Assembly: GCA_014874475.1 (NCBI GenBank)
Contig: JADBJJ010000029.1
Span: forward strand, 62,001 to 126,000
From: Chloroflexota bacterium
Lineage (GTDB): Bacteria; Chloroflexota; Anaerolineae; B4-G1; DUEL01
Direction: 5' to 3'
Length of the DNA: 64,000 nucleotides
Part shown: piece by piece, positions 35,904 through 45,667 of the stretch
Numbering within the stretch: the first letter of the stretch is position 1
Layout: each line of letters starts with the position of its first letter
The notes under the pieces: generated by a model
What the model was told of the DNA's origin: nothing
The model's input: the letters and a program-made list of their open reading frames with translations, nothing else
The model's database searches: none
Translations under genes and position numbers: made by a program

Positions 35904-38669
35904 ATGACAGGTTTTCCAGAGATTCTGACTCCTGAACAGGCAGCTGAATATCTTCAATTACCAGCCGATGTTGTTTTGAGCTATCTTGAGCAACGCAGGA
36001 TCCCTGGTGTAAAGATCGGTAATGCTTGGCGGATACGGAGATCTATGCTTGATCAGTGGTTAGACCAGCAATCACTGCTGGCGATTGAGGAGCAAGAGAT
36101 CTCTACCAATCAGTCTATTGAGCCAAGCCATGATGAAAAAGAGTCAATAGCGCAACCAGCCGTGAAGAGCTCAGAAGAAATCATCGAGAAAACACCTATT
36201 TTGTCTCAAGTTGTACAGTCTCCAGAAGTAACAGGAGACAAAAGAAGCGAGAATGTCCCAACGACTGCTCAAGAAGAACGGTTGTCTTCTGATGAACAAA
36301 CAACCACTGTGAACAGCCCAGCAAGATCACCCTCATCAAAACCACCCACCACTGAAAAACCACCAGCACAGACACCTAGGCGCATTTTAGGGAAGGTCAA
36401 GACCTTTAATCCCAAAACGGGTTATGGCTTCATCCTTGCGGACGACGGGCGGGAAGTTTTTGTTCACGCTGTTAACATAGAAAACTACGGTCAGTATCTA
36501 AAAAGTAGGGATCGAGTGGAGTTTGAGATTCGACGTGTACCCAAGGGGTGGCAAGCATACAATGTTGTGATTGTACAAAAGAAAACGCAATCTGTCTCAT
36601 CGCAGGTACCAGTTGCCGTTCCATCAAAACCCACCCCTGTGATTTCAAAAAGAGCCCAAGTTGCCTTCGAACAGGCGTTAGCAGCTCGAGAACTTGGGGA
36701 CTTTAAGCGAGCAAGAGAGCTATTTGAAGAGGCAATCCGTCAAGGTCCTTTCCTCAACGTGTTTCAAGCATACGCTGCAATGGAGGAAAAGGAGAACCCA
36801 CAAAATGCAATGCGCGTTTTAGAAAAGGGCATTCAGTCTTTTCCTGATGCTGGAATTTTGTACAACGATTATGCAATGCTGAAGCGTAGATTAGGGGATT
36901 TGTCTGGGGCTATAGAAGTTCTAAGACAAGGCTTGAAAGCCGCTCCAGCATTTGCACGGCAACTTCATTGGTCGCTAGCTACCATACTTGTAGATCGGGG
37001 GGAAGAAGCTGATTTGTCCGAAGCAGCGGAGCACGCAAAACGAGCAAAAGAGCTCGGTCAGTCTCTCCAAGGTGACGTGCGGTATATAAAGCTCCAAATA
37101 CTAACAGGGCCAAGAATTGGCAAGCAGGTCTATAGTTTCTTTGAAAAAGCAGGATTTCAGGTAAGGCCCCTCTCGTTTAACAATCAATGGGCAGATTTAT
37201 TGATTTACTCGGATTTGTCGGAGTACGTAGAGACGTATGATTTACGTGACCGAATTCTGGTGCGTTGCTTCTATTCATCAATCAACCTGTCTCACTTGAC
37301 AGCAATACAAAACGTATTACGCTCGCCCCCATCTAGGATGCGTGGACTGAATCAAGATGTTGCATTCCTAGCAGCAACTGACATACAACCCCTCAGAGAT
37401 GCCCTATACCGTTTGATGGGCGAAAACCGAGAGGCAATCGTTCCAATTGAATCTCAATCACTTGACGCAAGTCACAGTGAAGATGCTTCAAGAATACTGC
37501 GTCCTATCCTAGATCAATGGCTATCTCGGCGTGATTTATATCGTTACAACTATCCAGTTTCTGGACGACGTTTCTTTGGACGCGAAATAGACCTACAACG
37601 CTTGATGCGTGACATTGATGACGGACATAATGTTGGCGTTTTTGGCCTGCGCAAAGTTGGTAAAACCTCTATGCTTCATCAACTCCGCGAGCTCAGAACT
37701 CAGGATATTACAGTTTATCTGGATATTCAAGGAGTGCCGAGTGACAGTCAGGATTGTGCCTACTTGTACTGGGCTATTGCGCGAAAATTGCGCGAAGAAT
37801 GCGAGGCAAAAAAGGAAATTCTTGGCTCAGCGTTGCAAGGCATCTCTTTTCAGCTTGGCAGTCAGAACACTCTGCGATTCCAAAAGAGAACCCATAAACT
37901 ATTTGATCACGATATCCACGCTGTTTTGAATCGTTTGGAACAAAACGGAATGTCCACAAGGTTGGTTTTAATTCTTGACGAAGTGGATCGCTTATTACCT
38001 GTCTCGGAAGCTAGCCCTGGATTTCGAGGATACGCCGACTTTTTTGCTTATCTACGAGGAACGTCACAAAACTCCGGAGGGCGGTTTGTCACAATCATCA
38101 CAGCAGCTAATCCTGCATTATGCGAACAGGCAATGTGGGAGGGGAGAGATAATCCTATTTTTCAGTTTTACCATCTAATGTTTTTACCTCCATTGACACG
38201 CGAAGATTGCAATGATATGGTCGTTAAATTAGGACGCGGTATGGGAATTGGTTACAGCGAGGAGAGTTTGGAGACCATCTTTCACGCTACCAGTGGTCAT
38301 CCTTATATCACGCGTCTTCTGTGCAGCCAGATCAACCAGTTAAATCCTTCTCGACCATTACGGGTTACTCCCGAAATGGTCGTTCTCGCCCAAAATGAAT
38401 TTTTACGTGGCGAAGCGACACCAATATTCAATGAAATTCTAGAAAGACTGGATACTTTTTTCCCTGTTGAAAGAGATCTGTTGCTTTTCATTGCCGATGG
38501 TGTTGATGACGAAATCGAATTGAGCGAGCTTGTCAATCAACCTGTAGATGTAGCGCTTTACCACTTGATAGGATATCAGCTTGTGGAACAAACAGAAGGG
38601 AAATATCGTATCAAGATCGATATGCTTCACGAGTGGCTAAGGCGCTATCGTTTAGGAAGGAGTAGATAG
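35904..38669 (+). CDS. multidomain STAND-like NTPase: HTH, cold-shock, TPR and ATPase domains
   Basis: About 921 residues. In order: an excisionase/MerR-type helix-turn-helix (about 8-53, TPEQAAEYLQLP to WRIRRSMLDQWL); a low-complexity linker; a cold-shock domain (about 162-222, GKVKTFNPKTGYGFILADD); TPR repeats (about 250-385); an unassigned region; then an ATPase from about 555 with Walker A GLRKVGKTS (about 580), Walker B LVLILDEVDRL (about 687) and a TSGHPYITRLL motif, ending in a winged helix. DNA, RNA and protein sensing parts precede an oligomerising ATPase, the plan of defence sensors. The partner gene starts 5 nt later. GC is lower than the flanks. GTG 35892 is an alternative start. 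Function is inferred. Confidence 0.75.
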   Translation: MTGFPEILTPEQAAEYLQLPADVVLSYLEQRRIPGVKIGNAWRIRRSMLDQWLDQQSLLAIEEQEISTNQSIEPSHDEKESIAQPAVKSSEEIIEKTPILSQVVQSPEVTGDKRSENVPTTAQEERLSSDEQTTTVNSPARSPSSKPPTTEKPPAQTPRRILGKVKTFNPKTGYGFILADDGREVFVHAVNIENYGQYLKSRDRVEFEIRRVPKGWQAYNVVIVQKKTQSVSSQVPVAVPSKPTPVISKRAQVAFEQALAARELGDFKRARELFEEAIRQGPFLNVFQAYAAMEEKENPQNAMRVLEKGIQSFPDAGILYNDYAMLKRRLGDLSGAIEVLRQGLKAAPAFARQLHWSLATILVDRGEEADLSEAAEHAKRAKELGQSLQGDVRYIKLQILTGPRIGKQVYSFFEKAGFQVRPLSFNNQWADLLIYSDLSEYVETYDLRDRILVRCFYSSINLSHLTAIQNVLRSPPSRMRGLNQDVAFLAATDIQPLRDALYRLMGENREAIVPIESQSLDASHSEDASRILRPILDQWLSRRDLYRYNYPVSGRRFFGREIDLQRLMRDIDDGHNVGVFGLRKVGKTSMLHQLRELRTQDITVYLDIQGVPSDSQDCAYLYWAIARKLREECEAKKEILGSALQGISFQLGSQNTLRFQKRTHKLFDHDIHAVLNRLEQNGMSTRLVLILDEVDRLLPVSEASPGFRGYADFFAYLRGTSQNSGGRFVTIITAANPALCEQAMWEGRDNPIFQFYHLMFLPPLTREDCNDMVVKLGRGMGIGYSEESLETIFHATSGHPYITRLLCSQINQLNPSRPLRVTPEMVVLAQNEFLRGEATPIFNEILERLDTFFPVERDLLLFIADGVDDEIELSELVNQPVDVALYHLIGYQLVEQTEGKYRIKIDMLHEWLRRYRLGRSR

Positions 38670-38674
38670 CAACT

Positions 38675-40228
38675 ATGCAAATAAGCAGCAATCCTTACCG
38701 ATGGGACAAAGTCAATGTTAATCTCTTTTACGGTCGCAATCAGCTTCGATATGAGTTAGTAGAAGGACTCCGCAGCGGACAGTCATTTGGCATCACAGGT
38801 GGACGCAGAATGGGAAAAACCACATTACTGCGTCGTGTTGAGGCAGATTTGGAGGAACGCGCCAAACAGTGGGTTAATGGAGGATTGCTTGTAATACCGA
38901 TTTACATTGATAGTTCATCGTTACCCTCTCCACTCATTCAAGAGCAGATTTTTGATTGCATTTTGCAGAAGGTAAGAAGCTGTGCTATTCTCTATAAAAA
39001 GCCGGTTGCTAATTCGCACTCGGTCTTGCTCCCATTAAATCCTTTCACTGCACAGTTGGCACAGCAGATCAAAGACATCAATGCGTCAAATTGTCGCCCA
39101 CAGATTGTTGTGCTTTTTGATGAAGTTGAACCCATTTTGAGTTGTAATTGGGGACAAGGTTTCTTTTCCAATTGGCGTGCTCTACTACACAACGAACCGA
39201 CAGTTTCCCCATACATCAGCGCTATTTTTGCAGGTGCCTCCGAGATGTTTCAACTCGCTCGTGACGTTGGATCGCCACTTGGCAATATTTTAAGTTGGCG
39301 GGAATTGCGTTTGTTCTCATTCGAGGACACCTGCTTGCTGGTGAATGAACCTACCAACAATTGCCTACCATCTGGAATCGCCGAGCGAGTCTTTCGTGAA
39401 ACTGGTGGCCATCCCGCGCTAATTCAGTATCTCATGAGATTCGTGTGTGACCGAGATCTAGATAAAGCAGATCAATCTCTTGATCAAGCCATTGAATCCT
39501 TTCAAATCTATGAGCGCGATAAATTTCAAAGGTGGTGGGAAAAATTTCCCCCAATAGCTCAACAAGTGTATGCCCAAATCTTATCAGCAGGCACTCCGCT
39601 CTCACGTCGTTTCTTAATCCAGGCTTTTAATAGTACTGATATCGGCCGTGCCTTGGATGTCTTGTGTCACAGTGGCGTTGTCTCATACGATAGTAGTCAA
39701 GATTCCTACGTCGCTGCAGGACAGATGTTCCCACGATGGTTTAATCAATTTGGAATTGTTCAAAATACCCCTGACCTGACCGAGCGAGTTGATCGCTTAT
39801 TGAGAGATTTAGAGAGAGCACTTAGAAACTTGCTTCAAAAGCACCTCAGTCAAAAGTACGGGGAAGATTGGCTAAATAAGTGTGTGGCTAAAATATCCAC
39901 AAAAACCCGCAACGGAACAGTTTCTTTACTGGATGCTTGGTGTGCAAATGCTAAACGTCCAGATGGAAAATTGGGTGCCGAAGAAGCATTACTTTACGCC
40001 GAACTTGGTGATCTATTTATGTTGATCAGCAGAGAATGGGGAGATCTGAAGAATTACTTCGAGTTCAGTCGTGATTCCGGAAGGAACAAACTACTATTTG
40101 ATGAACGTAGGGATTGTTTGGTAGCAGTGCGTAATGCACTGCGCCACGTAAGAGAAGAAACTATTAGCACAACAGAATTGTTGAAAGCACAGGCTTTCTG
40201 TATAGAAATCATCGAGCGATTGCGATAA
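38675..40228 (+). CDS. ATPase with C-terminal HEPN (Swt1-like) ribonuclease-type domain
   Basis: 517 residues. The N-terminal ATPase has Walker A GITGGRRMGKTT (about 39-50), Walker B IVVLFDEVEPI (about 145) and ETGGHPALIQYLM (about 246), followed by a winged-helix region. The last 130 residues resemble Swt1-type HEPN domains: YGEDWLNKCV, a GDLFMLI-REW block and RNALRH (about 486-491), the RX4H motif of catalytic HEPN RNases. It lies 5 nt after the HTH-CSD-TPR ATPase with AGGAG upstream, so the two act together; I infer sensor plus RNA-cleaving effector. Confidence 0.75.
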   Translation: MQISSNPYRWDKVNVNLFYGRNQLRYELVEGLRSGQSFGITGGRRMGKTTLLRRVEADLEERAKQWVNGGLLVIPIYIDSSSLPSPLIQEQIFDCILQKVRSCAILYKKPVANSHSVLLPLNPFTAQLAQQIKDINASNCRPQIVVLFDEVEPILSCNWGQGFFSNWRALLHNEPTVSPYISAIFAGASEMFQLARDVGSPLGNILSWRELRLFSFEDTCLLVNEPTNNCLPSGIAERVFRETGGHPALIQYLMRFVCDRDLDKADQSLDQAIESFQIYERDKFQRWWEKFPPIAQQVYAQILSAGTPLSRRFLIQAFNSTDIGRALDVLCHSGVVSYDSSQDSYVAAGQMFPRWFNQFGIVQNTPDLTERVDRLLRDLERALRNLLQKHLSQKYGEDWLNKCVAKISTKTRNGTVSLLDAWCANAKRPDGKLGAEEALLYAELGDLFMLISREWGDLKNYFEFSRDSGRNKLLFDERRDCLVAVRNALRHVREETISTTELLKAQAFCIEIIERLR

Positions 40229-40240
40229 GAAGAGACAGCG

Positions 40241-40562
<322 letters not shown>

Positions 40563-40579
40563 CGCAGGAGTCATATGCA

Positions 40580-41608
40580 ATGTTTGCAAAAGCCTTTTCT
40601 CTGTTCTTGATAATTGCTCTGCTCGCTGCTTGTAGCCCATCGTCTCCGCCGATGCCGGCTGCTTCTGCCCCTGTTCCCGGCCCTTTCGTTCCAGTTGGAG
40701 AACCCGAAATCCACGACTTGGGCCCCACCACTGAAACAGTGTGGAATTGTGGAAGCGGCGGTGGCACTGTAGTCAAACATCCTACGATGTCAGTGGTGAG
40801 CAATTATGCAGTTGAGTGGCAGGTGGGAGGAACAGGCGGTGTGGGGGTGCGAATTGGTGATGGCGTTATTCCCGGTGGAGTGGACTTGAGCGCGACATTG
40901 GAAGGTCGTTACACAACCGGATTTGAACAGGGTATTCAGCAAGGCACAGGTTGGGATCTGCCTGCCGAACCGAATACTATTGTGATTTACACATTGATGT
41001 GGCGTGAGGTATGGCAACCAGGTTATGTGGATGTGCGTCTGGCTGACCAAAGCGTTGTACGGGTCAACGTGCGCTGTCGCACGGGCATCCAAAGCGAGAT
41101 AGTGGGGAAACAACAGCGGACTTGTGGCGAAAAGCAACAAGTGCCCAATGAGCCTTCGGAAGTGCAACCTCGACCACCATTAGTTGAAGGCGCAGGTCCA
41201 CTTCGAGACCATATAGCAACATCAATCGGTACGGGTGCGTTTGCGGATGTGACGTTTTCAGATGGACAAGCCCCCTACGACGAAAACTGGCTTTGGGCGA
41301 ATGATCACTTCAACATACAGCGAATAAGGCGAGAAGAGAACCCCAACGGTTGTGGAGTTGCACAGTACCAAGTCAGCCGGATATGGATTGGTGTAGCTGC
41401 TGTAGCGACGGTTACGGTGAACGGTTCAGAAATTGGAACAATTACGACCATCACACCACAGCAAAGGCACGGTTATATAGCCGCTGTATCCCTGGATGTT
41501 GGCGACGAAATTTGCATCACACCCATTCCTGAAGGTGGGTTCCAAATCGTTTTTGGCCCAGATATCTACTATCACTATGATAGTTATTGTTACCGGGGTT
41601 CTTGTTGA
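40580..41608 (+). CDS. cassette-borne lipoprotein of unknown function
   Basis: 342 residues. A signal peptide with lipobox LLAAC at about 14-18 is followed by a Pro/Ala linker. The rest is beta-rich in appearance with scattered cysteines and no domain I recognise; the C-terminus is aromatic and cysteine-containing (YYHYDSYCYRGSC). CAGGAG lies about 10 nt before ATG 40580. It sits between attC B and attC C in the same orientation, so it is a single-gene cassette. Exported lipoproteins of unknown role are common cassette cargo. Confidence 0.7.
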   Translation: MFAKAFSLFLIIALLAACSPSSPPMPAASAPVPGPFVPVGEPEIHDLGPTTETVWNCGSGGGTVVKHPTMSVVSNYAVEWQVGGTGGVGVRIGDGVIPGGVDLSATLEGRYTTGFEQGIQQGTGWDLPAEPNTIVIYTLMWREVWQPGYVDVRLADQSVVRVNVRCRTGIQSEIVGKQQRTCGEKQQVPNEPSEVQPRPPLVEGAGPLRDHIATSIGTGAFADVTFSDGQAPYDENWLWANDHFNIQRIRREENPNGCGVAQYQVSRIWIGVAAVATVTVNGSEIGTITTITPQQRHGYIAAVSLDVGDEICITPIPEGGFQIVFGPDIYYHYDSYCYRGSC

Positions 41609-41647
41609 CAAAGACAAACCAGTGTTTCTGCATAGTCCGGTAAGCGG

Positions 41648-41775
41648 CCTAACATCGGGTGAAGCCGACGCCACCCTTGGCGGCGGCCAAAAGGGCTGCG
41701 CTTGCAGTGGTGCTTTTCGGCGAAGGTGGTTGGGTTAGCGAGGACAGGCGGCGCGGCTTACCCATACCGTTGGGC
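41648..41775 (+). mobile_element. attC-like recombination site C (long form)
   Basis: GCCTAAC (41648) at the left matches the inverse-core consensus and GTTGGGC (41769-41775) is the right core. Arms GGGT-G-AAGCCG-A-CGCC and GGCG...CGGCTTACCC pair with unpaired G and A on one side. The central loop is long, about 70 nt, giving a 128-nt site. Confidence 0.6.
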
Positions 41776-42096
41776 GGCCTGCGCATCATCAATGTGAGCA
41801 ACCCGGCCGCTCCCAGCGAGGTCGGTTCCTATGACACGCCGGGGGATGCCTGGGGCGTGGCGGTAGCGGGGGCCTACGCATACGTCGCCGATGGGTTGAT
41901 GGGCCTGCGCATCATTGACGTGAGCAACCCGGCGGCTCTGCGCGAGGTCGGTTTCTACGACACGCCATGGTCTGCCCGGGGCGTGGCGGTGGCGGGGGAC
42001 ACCGCCTACGTCGCCGATGGGGATGGTGGGCTGGTCATCCTGCGCTTTCTCTCGCACCGAGTGTATCTGCCGCTGGTGTTGCGGAACCGCCCGTAG
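41770..42096 (+). pseudogene. C-terminal fragment of an LVIVD beta-propeller protein
   Basis: Two LVIVD-type repeats ([20 protein letters not shown] and [20 protein letters not shown], each followed by an AYVADG motif) and a [10 protein letters not shown] tail, a frequent C-terminal ending of surface proteins in this kind of genome. Full proteins have more repeats and a signal peptide. Here homology begins exactly at the right core of attC C, and the frame runs back into the attC with no credible start. I read it as a truncated gene at the array boundary. Confidence 0.6.
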
Positions 42097-42117
42097 TGGT
42101 GCGGCACAGGGGGGTAT

Positions 42118-42537
42118 ATGAATTCATCCCGTAAATCCGCCAAGAGCATTCCAGGGAAAGATGCGAAGAAGGCAACCGCCCTCCCTGGCTCGCGCGCAGA
42201 CAAGGCGGACGGCGAAAGCGGTGTGCTTGCGAAGATCGCCGAGATGCCGGAACCGGAGCGCACTATGGCTGAGCGGCTCCATGCTATCATCAAAGCCAGC
42301 GCTCCATCCCTCTCGCCGAGACTCTGGTATGGGATGCCAGCATACGCCAAGGACGGCAAGGTCGTCTGCTTCTTCCAGAGCGCCCAGAAGTTCAACACGA
42401 GGTACGCGACCTTCGGCTTCACCGACGCGGCAAACCTGGACGAAGGTGCTATGTGGCCCGTCGCCTTCGCGCTGAAGGAGTTGACTGCTACCGAAGAGGC
42501 AAGGATCAGCGCGCTTGTGAAGCAAGCGGTGAGTTGA
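42118..42537 (+). CDS. DUF1801-family protein
   Basis: 139 residues. A basic N-terminal extension ([18 protein letters not shown]) precedes a DUF1801/YdhG-like core with [39 protein letters not shown] and a C-terminal helix. Members are small SRPBCC-unrelated proteins sometimes called iron-chaperone-like; activity is not established. GGGGGGT precedes ATG 42118. It follows the LVIVD fragment closely but no attC separates them. Confidence 0.7.
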   Translation: MNSSRKSAKSIPGKDAKKATALPGSRADKADGESGVLAKIAEMPEPERTMAERLHAIIKASAPSLSPRLWYGMPAYAKDGKVVCFFQSAQKFNTRYATFGFTDAANLDEGAMWPVAFALKELTATEEARISALVKQAVS

Positions 42538-42700
42538 GGGAGGGCGGCTCGTCACGTTATCCCGAATTCAGCGCCAACCGCGGAGGTCTGTTGCAGAAAA
42601 TTGCTGTCCCAACCGTTGCGCAGGCGAGTCGCCACCGTTAACGGCGGCCGCATTTTAGCAACTATTTCAAAGTCCAACATATTGCAAAAGGAGGTGTGAG

Positions 42701-44440
42701 ATGTCCAAGATTCTGCGGGTCAACATGACCGACCGGACGGTCAAGTACGAAGACGTCCCCGAGCAGTACCGCTTGCTGGGAGGGCGCGGCCTCACCACCG
42801 CCATCGTCTGCGACGAGGTGGACCCCCTCTGCCACCCCCTGGGCCCCAACAACAAACTGGTCTTCGCCCCGGGCATCATCACCGGCACCAACGCGCCGAC
42901 CTCCGGCCGCGTCTCGGTGGGCGCCAAGTCCCCCCTCACCGGCGGCATCAAGGAGTCCAACGCCGGTAGCGGCTGGCCCCAGTCGGTGGCGAAACTGGGG
43001 ATCAAGGCCATCATCGTGGAGGGCTTCCCCCAGGACGGCGGCTGGTGGGGGCTGCATATCACCAAAGACGGCGCCACCTTCTTCCCCGCCGACGAGTACG
43101 CAGGCCGGAGCCTCTACGAGGTCTACCCGCTTCTCTTTGAGCGCTTCGGCAAGAAGGCGGATATCTGCTCCATCGGCGTCGCCGGGGAGATGAAGATGGC
43201 TATGGCCGGGGTCTGCTTCAACGACGCCCACGGGCGACCCAGCCGCTACTCCGGGCGCGGCGGCCTGGGCGCGGTGATGGGCTCCAAGGGCCTCAAGTTC
43301 ATCATCGTGGACTCCGAAGGCGGCCCGGGTGTGCACATCGCCAACCCCGACCTCTTTGATCAGGGCCGCAAGAAGATGCTGGAGGCCCTCCGCCAGCACG
43401 ACATCACCAAGCCCAAGGGCGGCCTCAACACCTACGGCACCGCTATCCTGGTCAACATCCTCAACGAGGCAGGCGCTTATCCCACCCGCAACTTCCGGGA
43501 AGGCCGCTTTGAGGGCGCCGCAGCGACCTCCGGCGAGGCCATCTTTGAGAACAACAAGAAGCGGCTGGGCAAGGAACTCTACAACCACGCCTGCCACCCC
43601 GGCTGCGTCATCCAGTGCTCCAACACCTACTACGACGAGCAGGGGAAGGAGATCGTCTCCTGCATTGAATACGAGACCACCTGGGCGCTGGGGGCCAACT
43701 GCGGGATCGACAACCTGGAGGCCATCGGCAAACTGACCTGGCTCTGCAACGACCTGGGCATTGACACCATTGAGGCCGGTGGCACGCTGGCGGTGGCGAT
43801 GGACGCGGGGCTCCTGCCCTTTGGCGACTGGCAGGGCGCCATCCGGCTGCTGGATGAGGACATCCGCAAGGGGACACCACTGGGCCGGATTCTCGGCAAC
43901 GGCGCCGCCCTCACCGGCTGGGCCTTCGGCTGGCACCGCGTCCCCGGCGTGAAGGGGCAGAACATGCCCGCCTACGAGCCGCGCGGCATCAAGGGCATCG
44001 GCGTCACTTATGCTACCTCCACAATGGGCGCCGACCACACCTCCGGCTACACCATCGCCCCGGAGATTCTGGGGGTGAGTGGCAAGGCCGACCCGCGCGA
44101 CGTCAAGAAGGCGGACCTCTCCCGCAACTTCCAGATTGCCACTGCCTTCATTGACTCCACCGGCCACTGCCTCTTCATCGCTTTCGCCATCCTGGACATC
44201 CCCAGCGGCTACGAGGGAATGGTGGAGGAGTGCGCGGGCGTTCTGGGCGTGGATTGGACGACGGATGACGCGGCCCGCATCGGCAAGGAGATTATGGAGA
44301 AGGAAGTGGCCTTCAACCGGGCGGCCGGCTTCACCAAAGCCCACGACCGGATGCCCGAGTTTATGAAGTACGAGCCACTTCCGCCCCACAACGTCGTCTG
44401 GGACGTGCCGGACGAGGAACTGGACGCGGTGTGGTGGTAG
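42701..44440 (+). CDS. aor: aldehyde:ferredoxin oxidoreductase (tungstopterin family)
   Basis: 579 residues, a full-length AOR. The N-terminal domain shows LLGGRGLTTAI, NKLVFAPGIITGTNAPTSGR and SGRGGLGAVMGSKGLK. Cluster cysteines lie in CHPGCVIQC and probably in the GHC of DSTGHCLFI. The family oxidises aldehydes to acids with a tungsten or molybdenum bis-pterin cofactor and ferredoxin. AAAAGGAGGTG precedes ATG 42701, a strong site. A textbook terminator follows, so it is a one-gene unit. Confidence 0.93.
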   Translation: MSKILRVNMTDRTVKYEDVPEQYRLLGGRGLTTAIVCDEVDPLCHPLGPNNKLVFAPGIITGTNAPTSGRVSVGAKSPLTGGIKESNAGSGWPQSVAKLGIKAIIVEGFPQDGGWWGLHITKDGATFFPADEYAGRSLYEVYPLLFERFGKKADICSIGVAGEMKMAMAGVCFNDAHGRPSRYSGRGGLGAVMGSKGLKFIIVDSEGGPGVHIANPDLFDQGRKKMLEALRQHDITKPKGGLNTYGTAILVNILNEAGAYPTRNFREGRFEGAAATSGEAIFENNKKRLGKELYNHACHPGCVIQCSNTYYDEQGKEIVSCIEYETTWALGANCGIDNLEAIGKLTWLCNDLGIDTIEAGGTLAVAMDAGLLPFGDWQGAIRLLDEDIRKGTPLGRILGNGAALTGWAFGWHRVPGVKGQNMPAYEPRGIKGIGVTYATSTMGADHTSGYTIAPEILGVSGKADPRDVKKADLSRNFQIATAFIDSTGHCLFIAFAILDIPSGYEGMVEECAGVLGVDWTTDDAARIGKEIMEKEVAFNRAAGFTKAHDRMPEFMKYEPLPPHNVVWDVPDEELDAVWW

Positions 44441-44455
44441 ACCCGCATCAACAAG

Positions 44456-44490
44456 CACCCGGCACCGGAAGGTGCCGGGTGTTTGTTTTT
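44456..44490 (+). terminator. Rho-independent terminator of aor
   Basis: CACCCGGCACC, loop GGAA, GGTGCCGGGTG, then TTTGTTTTT. Confidence 0.92.
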
Positions 44491-44533
44491 CCGGCGGCTG
44501 CTCTTATCGCCGCAAGAGCCGTTTTCGCGCCGT

Positions 44534-45433
44534 TTACGCCGCGGCGAGGATGCCCAGAACAGCAGCCCAGAACAGAATCTGTACGGCCAACGCGCCGCCC
44601 CAGAGCAGATACGCAGCCAGACGCTCATACCGGTAGAGCAAACCGCCCAGGACACCGTTCACCGTCAACACAATCAACCCGATCAACGGGATAAAGAAAA
44701 TCTGCCCTCGCACTCCCAAGCGGTCCGGCACACCCAGAGCGTCAAAGTGGAGCGGGATCAGGGGCGGCAGAGAGGGGAAACGGAAACAGAGCAGACCGGT
44801 CAGCCCCAATAGTGCCCCCAGTCCCGCCACCAGCATCACCAGCGCTGGCCGGTCCCGCCAGAACTCCCATCGGGTGAAGGCCGGCCCATAAGAGGCCTGC
44901 TCCACCCACTGGGTCGGGCCCATCTGCATCCGGATGTGGAGCGTCTGCAGGAACCCGTCCCGGTCCTCCGGAGAGATGCCGTAGGCCAGACCGGGCGTCA
45001 CCAGAATCACCTGCTCCTCCAGCGGCGCAGTGGCGTAGAACAGGACCGGTCCCAGACCCTCTATTTCCCCGTATCCCACCCAGTATCCGGGCCAGCGGAT
45101 GCCCCGGAAACGTACGCAGCCTGATACTTCCTCCCCCAGCAACACCCGCTGCACCTGCGGTAGCGGGATGATGTGTTCGCTCTCCCCCCAGAGAATGACC
45201 AGCGCGTTGCGGTCCAGGACATAGGCGGATTGGACCAGGCCGCTGATCCAGTAGCCCATCAGTCCAATGACGATCAGGCTACCCAGGACGAACAGGCCCA
45301 CGAGAAAAGTCAGCCCGTCTACCGGGCGGGTGGCCACCCAGATGACCAGCCCAATGTCGGCCAGAAGCAAAGCGGCAATCAGTGCCAGTCCGACCCGCAG
45401 GCCGGTCTGGGGGTTGGTATACCATTCAGTCAT
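44534..45433 (-). CDS. membrane protein with PH-like domain and SdpI/DUF1648-like helices
   Basis: 299 residues. Two N-terminal helices (LALIALLLADIGLVIWVA-type and LVGLFVLGSLIVIGLMG) lead to a soluble bacterial-PH-like region (SAYVLDRNALVILWGES, QVQRVL). Then come more helices, with IPLHFDALGVPDRLG typical of the DUF1648 loop. Probably a cell-envelope protein of unknown role. GGAAG lies before ATG 45433. Convergent with aor. Confidence 0.6.
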   Translation of the reverse strand: MTEWYTNPQTGLRVGLALIAALLLADIGLVIWVATRPVDGLTFLVGLFVLGSLIVIGLMGYWISGLVQSAYVLDRNALVILWGESEHIIPLPQVQRVLLGEEVSGCVRFRGIRWPGYWVGYGEIEGLGPVLFYATAPLEEQVILVTPGLAYGISPEDRDGFLQTLHIRMQMGPTQWVEQASYGPAFTRWEFWRDRPALVMLVAGLGALLGLTGLLCFRFPSLPPLIPLHFDALGVPDRLGVRGQIFFIPLIGLIVLTVNGVLGGLLYRYERLAAYLLWGGALAVQILFWAAVLGILAAA

Positions 45434-45612
45434 CGGTTCTTCCGAATAAAAGGATCGCCTGAGCCTTTCCTGGCATCTTCGCCGAATTATACCCGGTTAT
45501 CCCCGCGTGTCAATCGGCCCCGGAAGCGAAACCTTCGGGCCATTCCGCTTCTTCCCCAAGGGGGGAAAGAGAGGGATCACGACAGGCGGCTCCGCCGCCA
45601 TCCCCCACCCCA

Positions 45613-45654
45613 CCCCTTCCCCCTCTCGCCGCCTTCGACGGGGAGAGGAAGGGG
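45613..45654 (-). terminator. purine/pyrimidine hairpin downstream of the glycosyltransferase gene
   Basis: CCCCTTCC-CCCTCTC pairs with GAGAGG-AAGGGG on the 3' side of the minus-strand gene ending at 45668; no clear T-run. Confidence 0.4.
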
Positions 45655-45667
45655 AAACGACCATACC

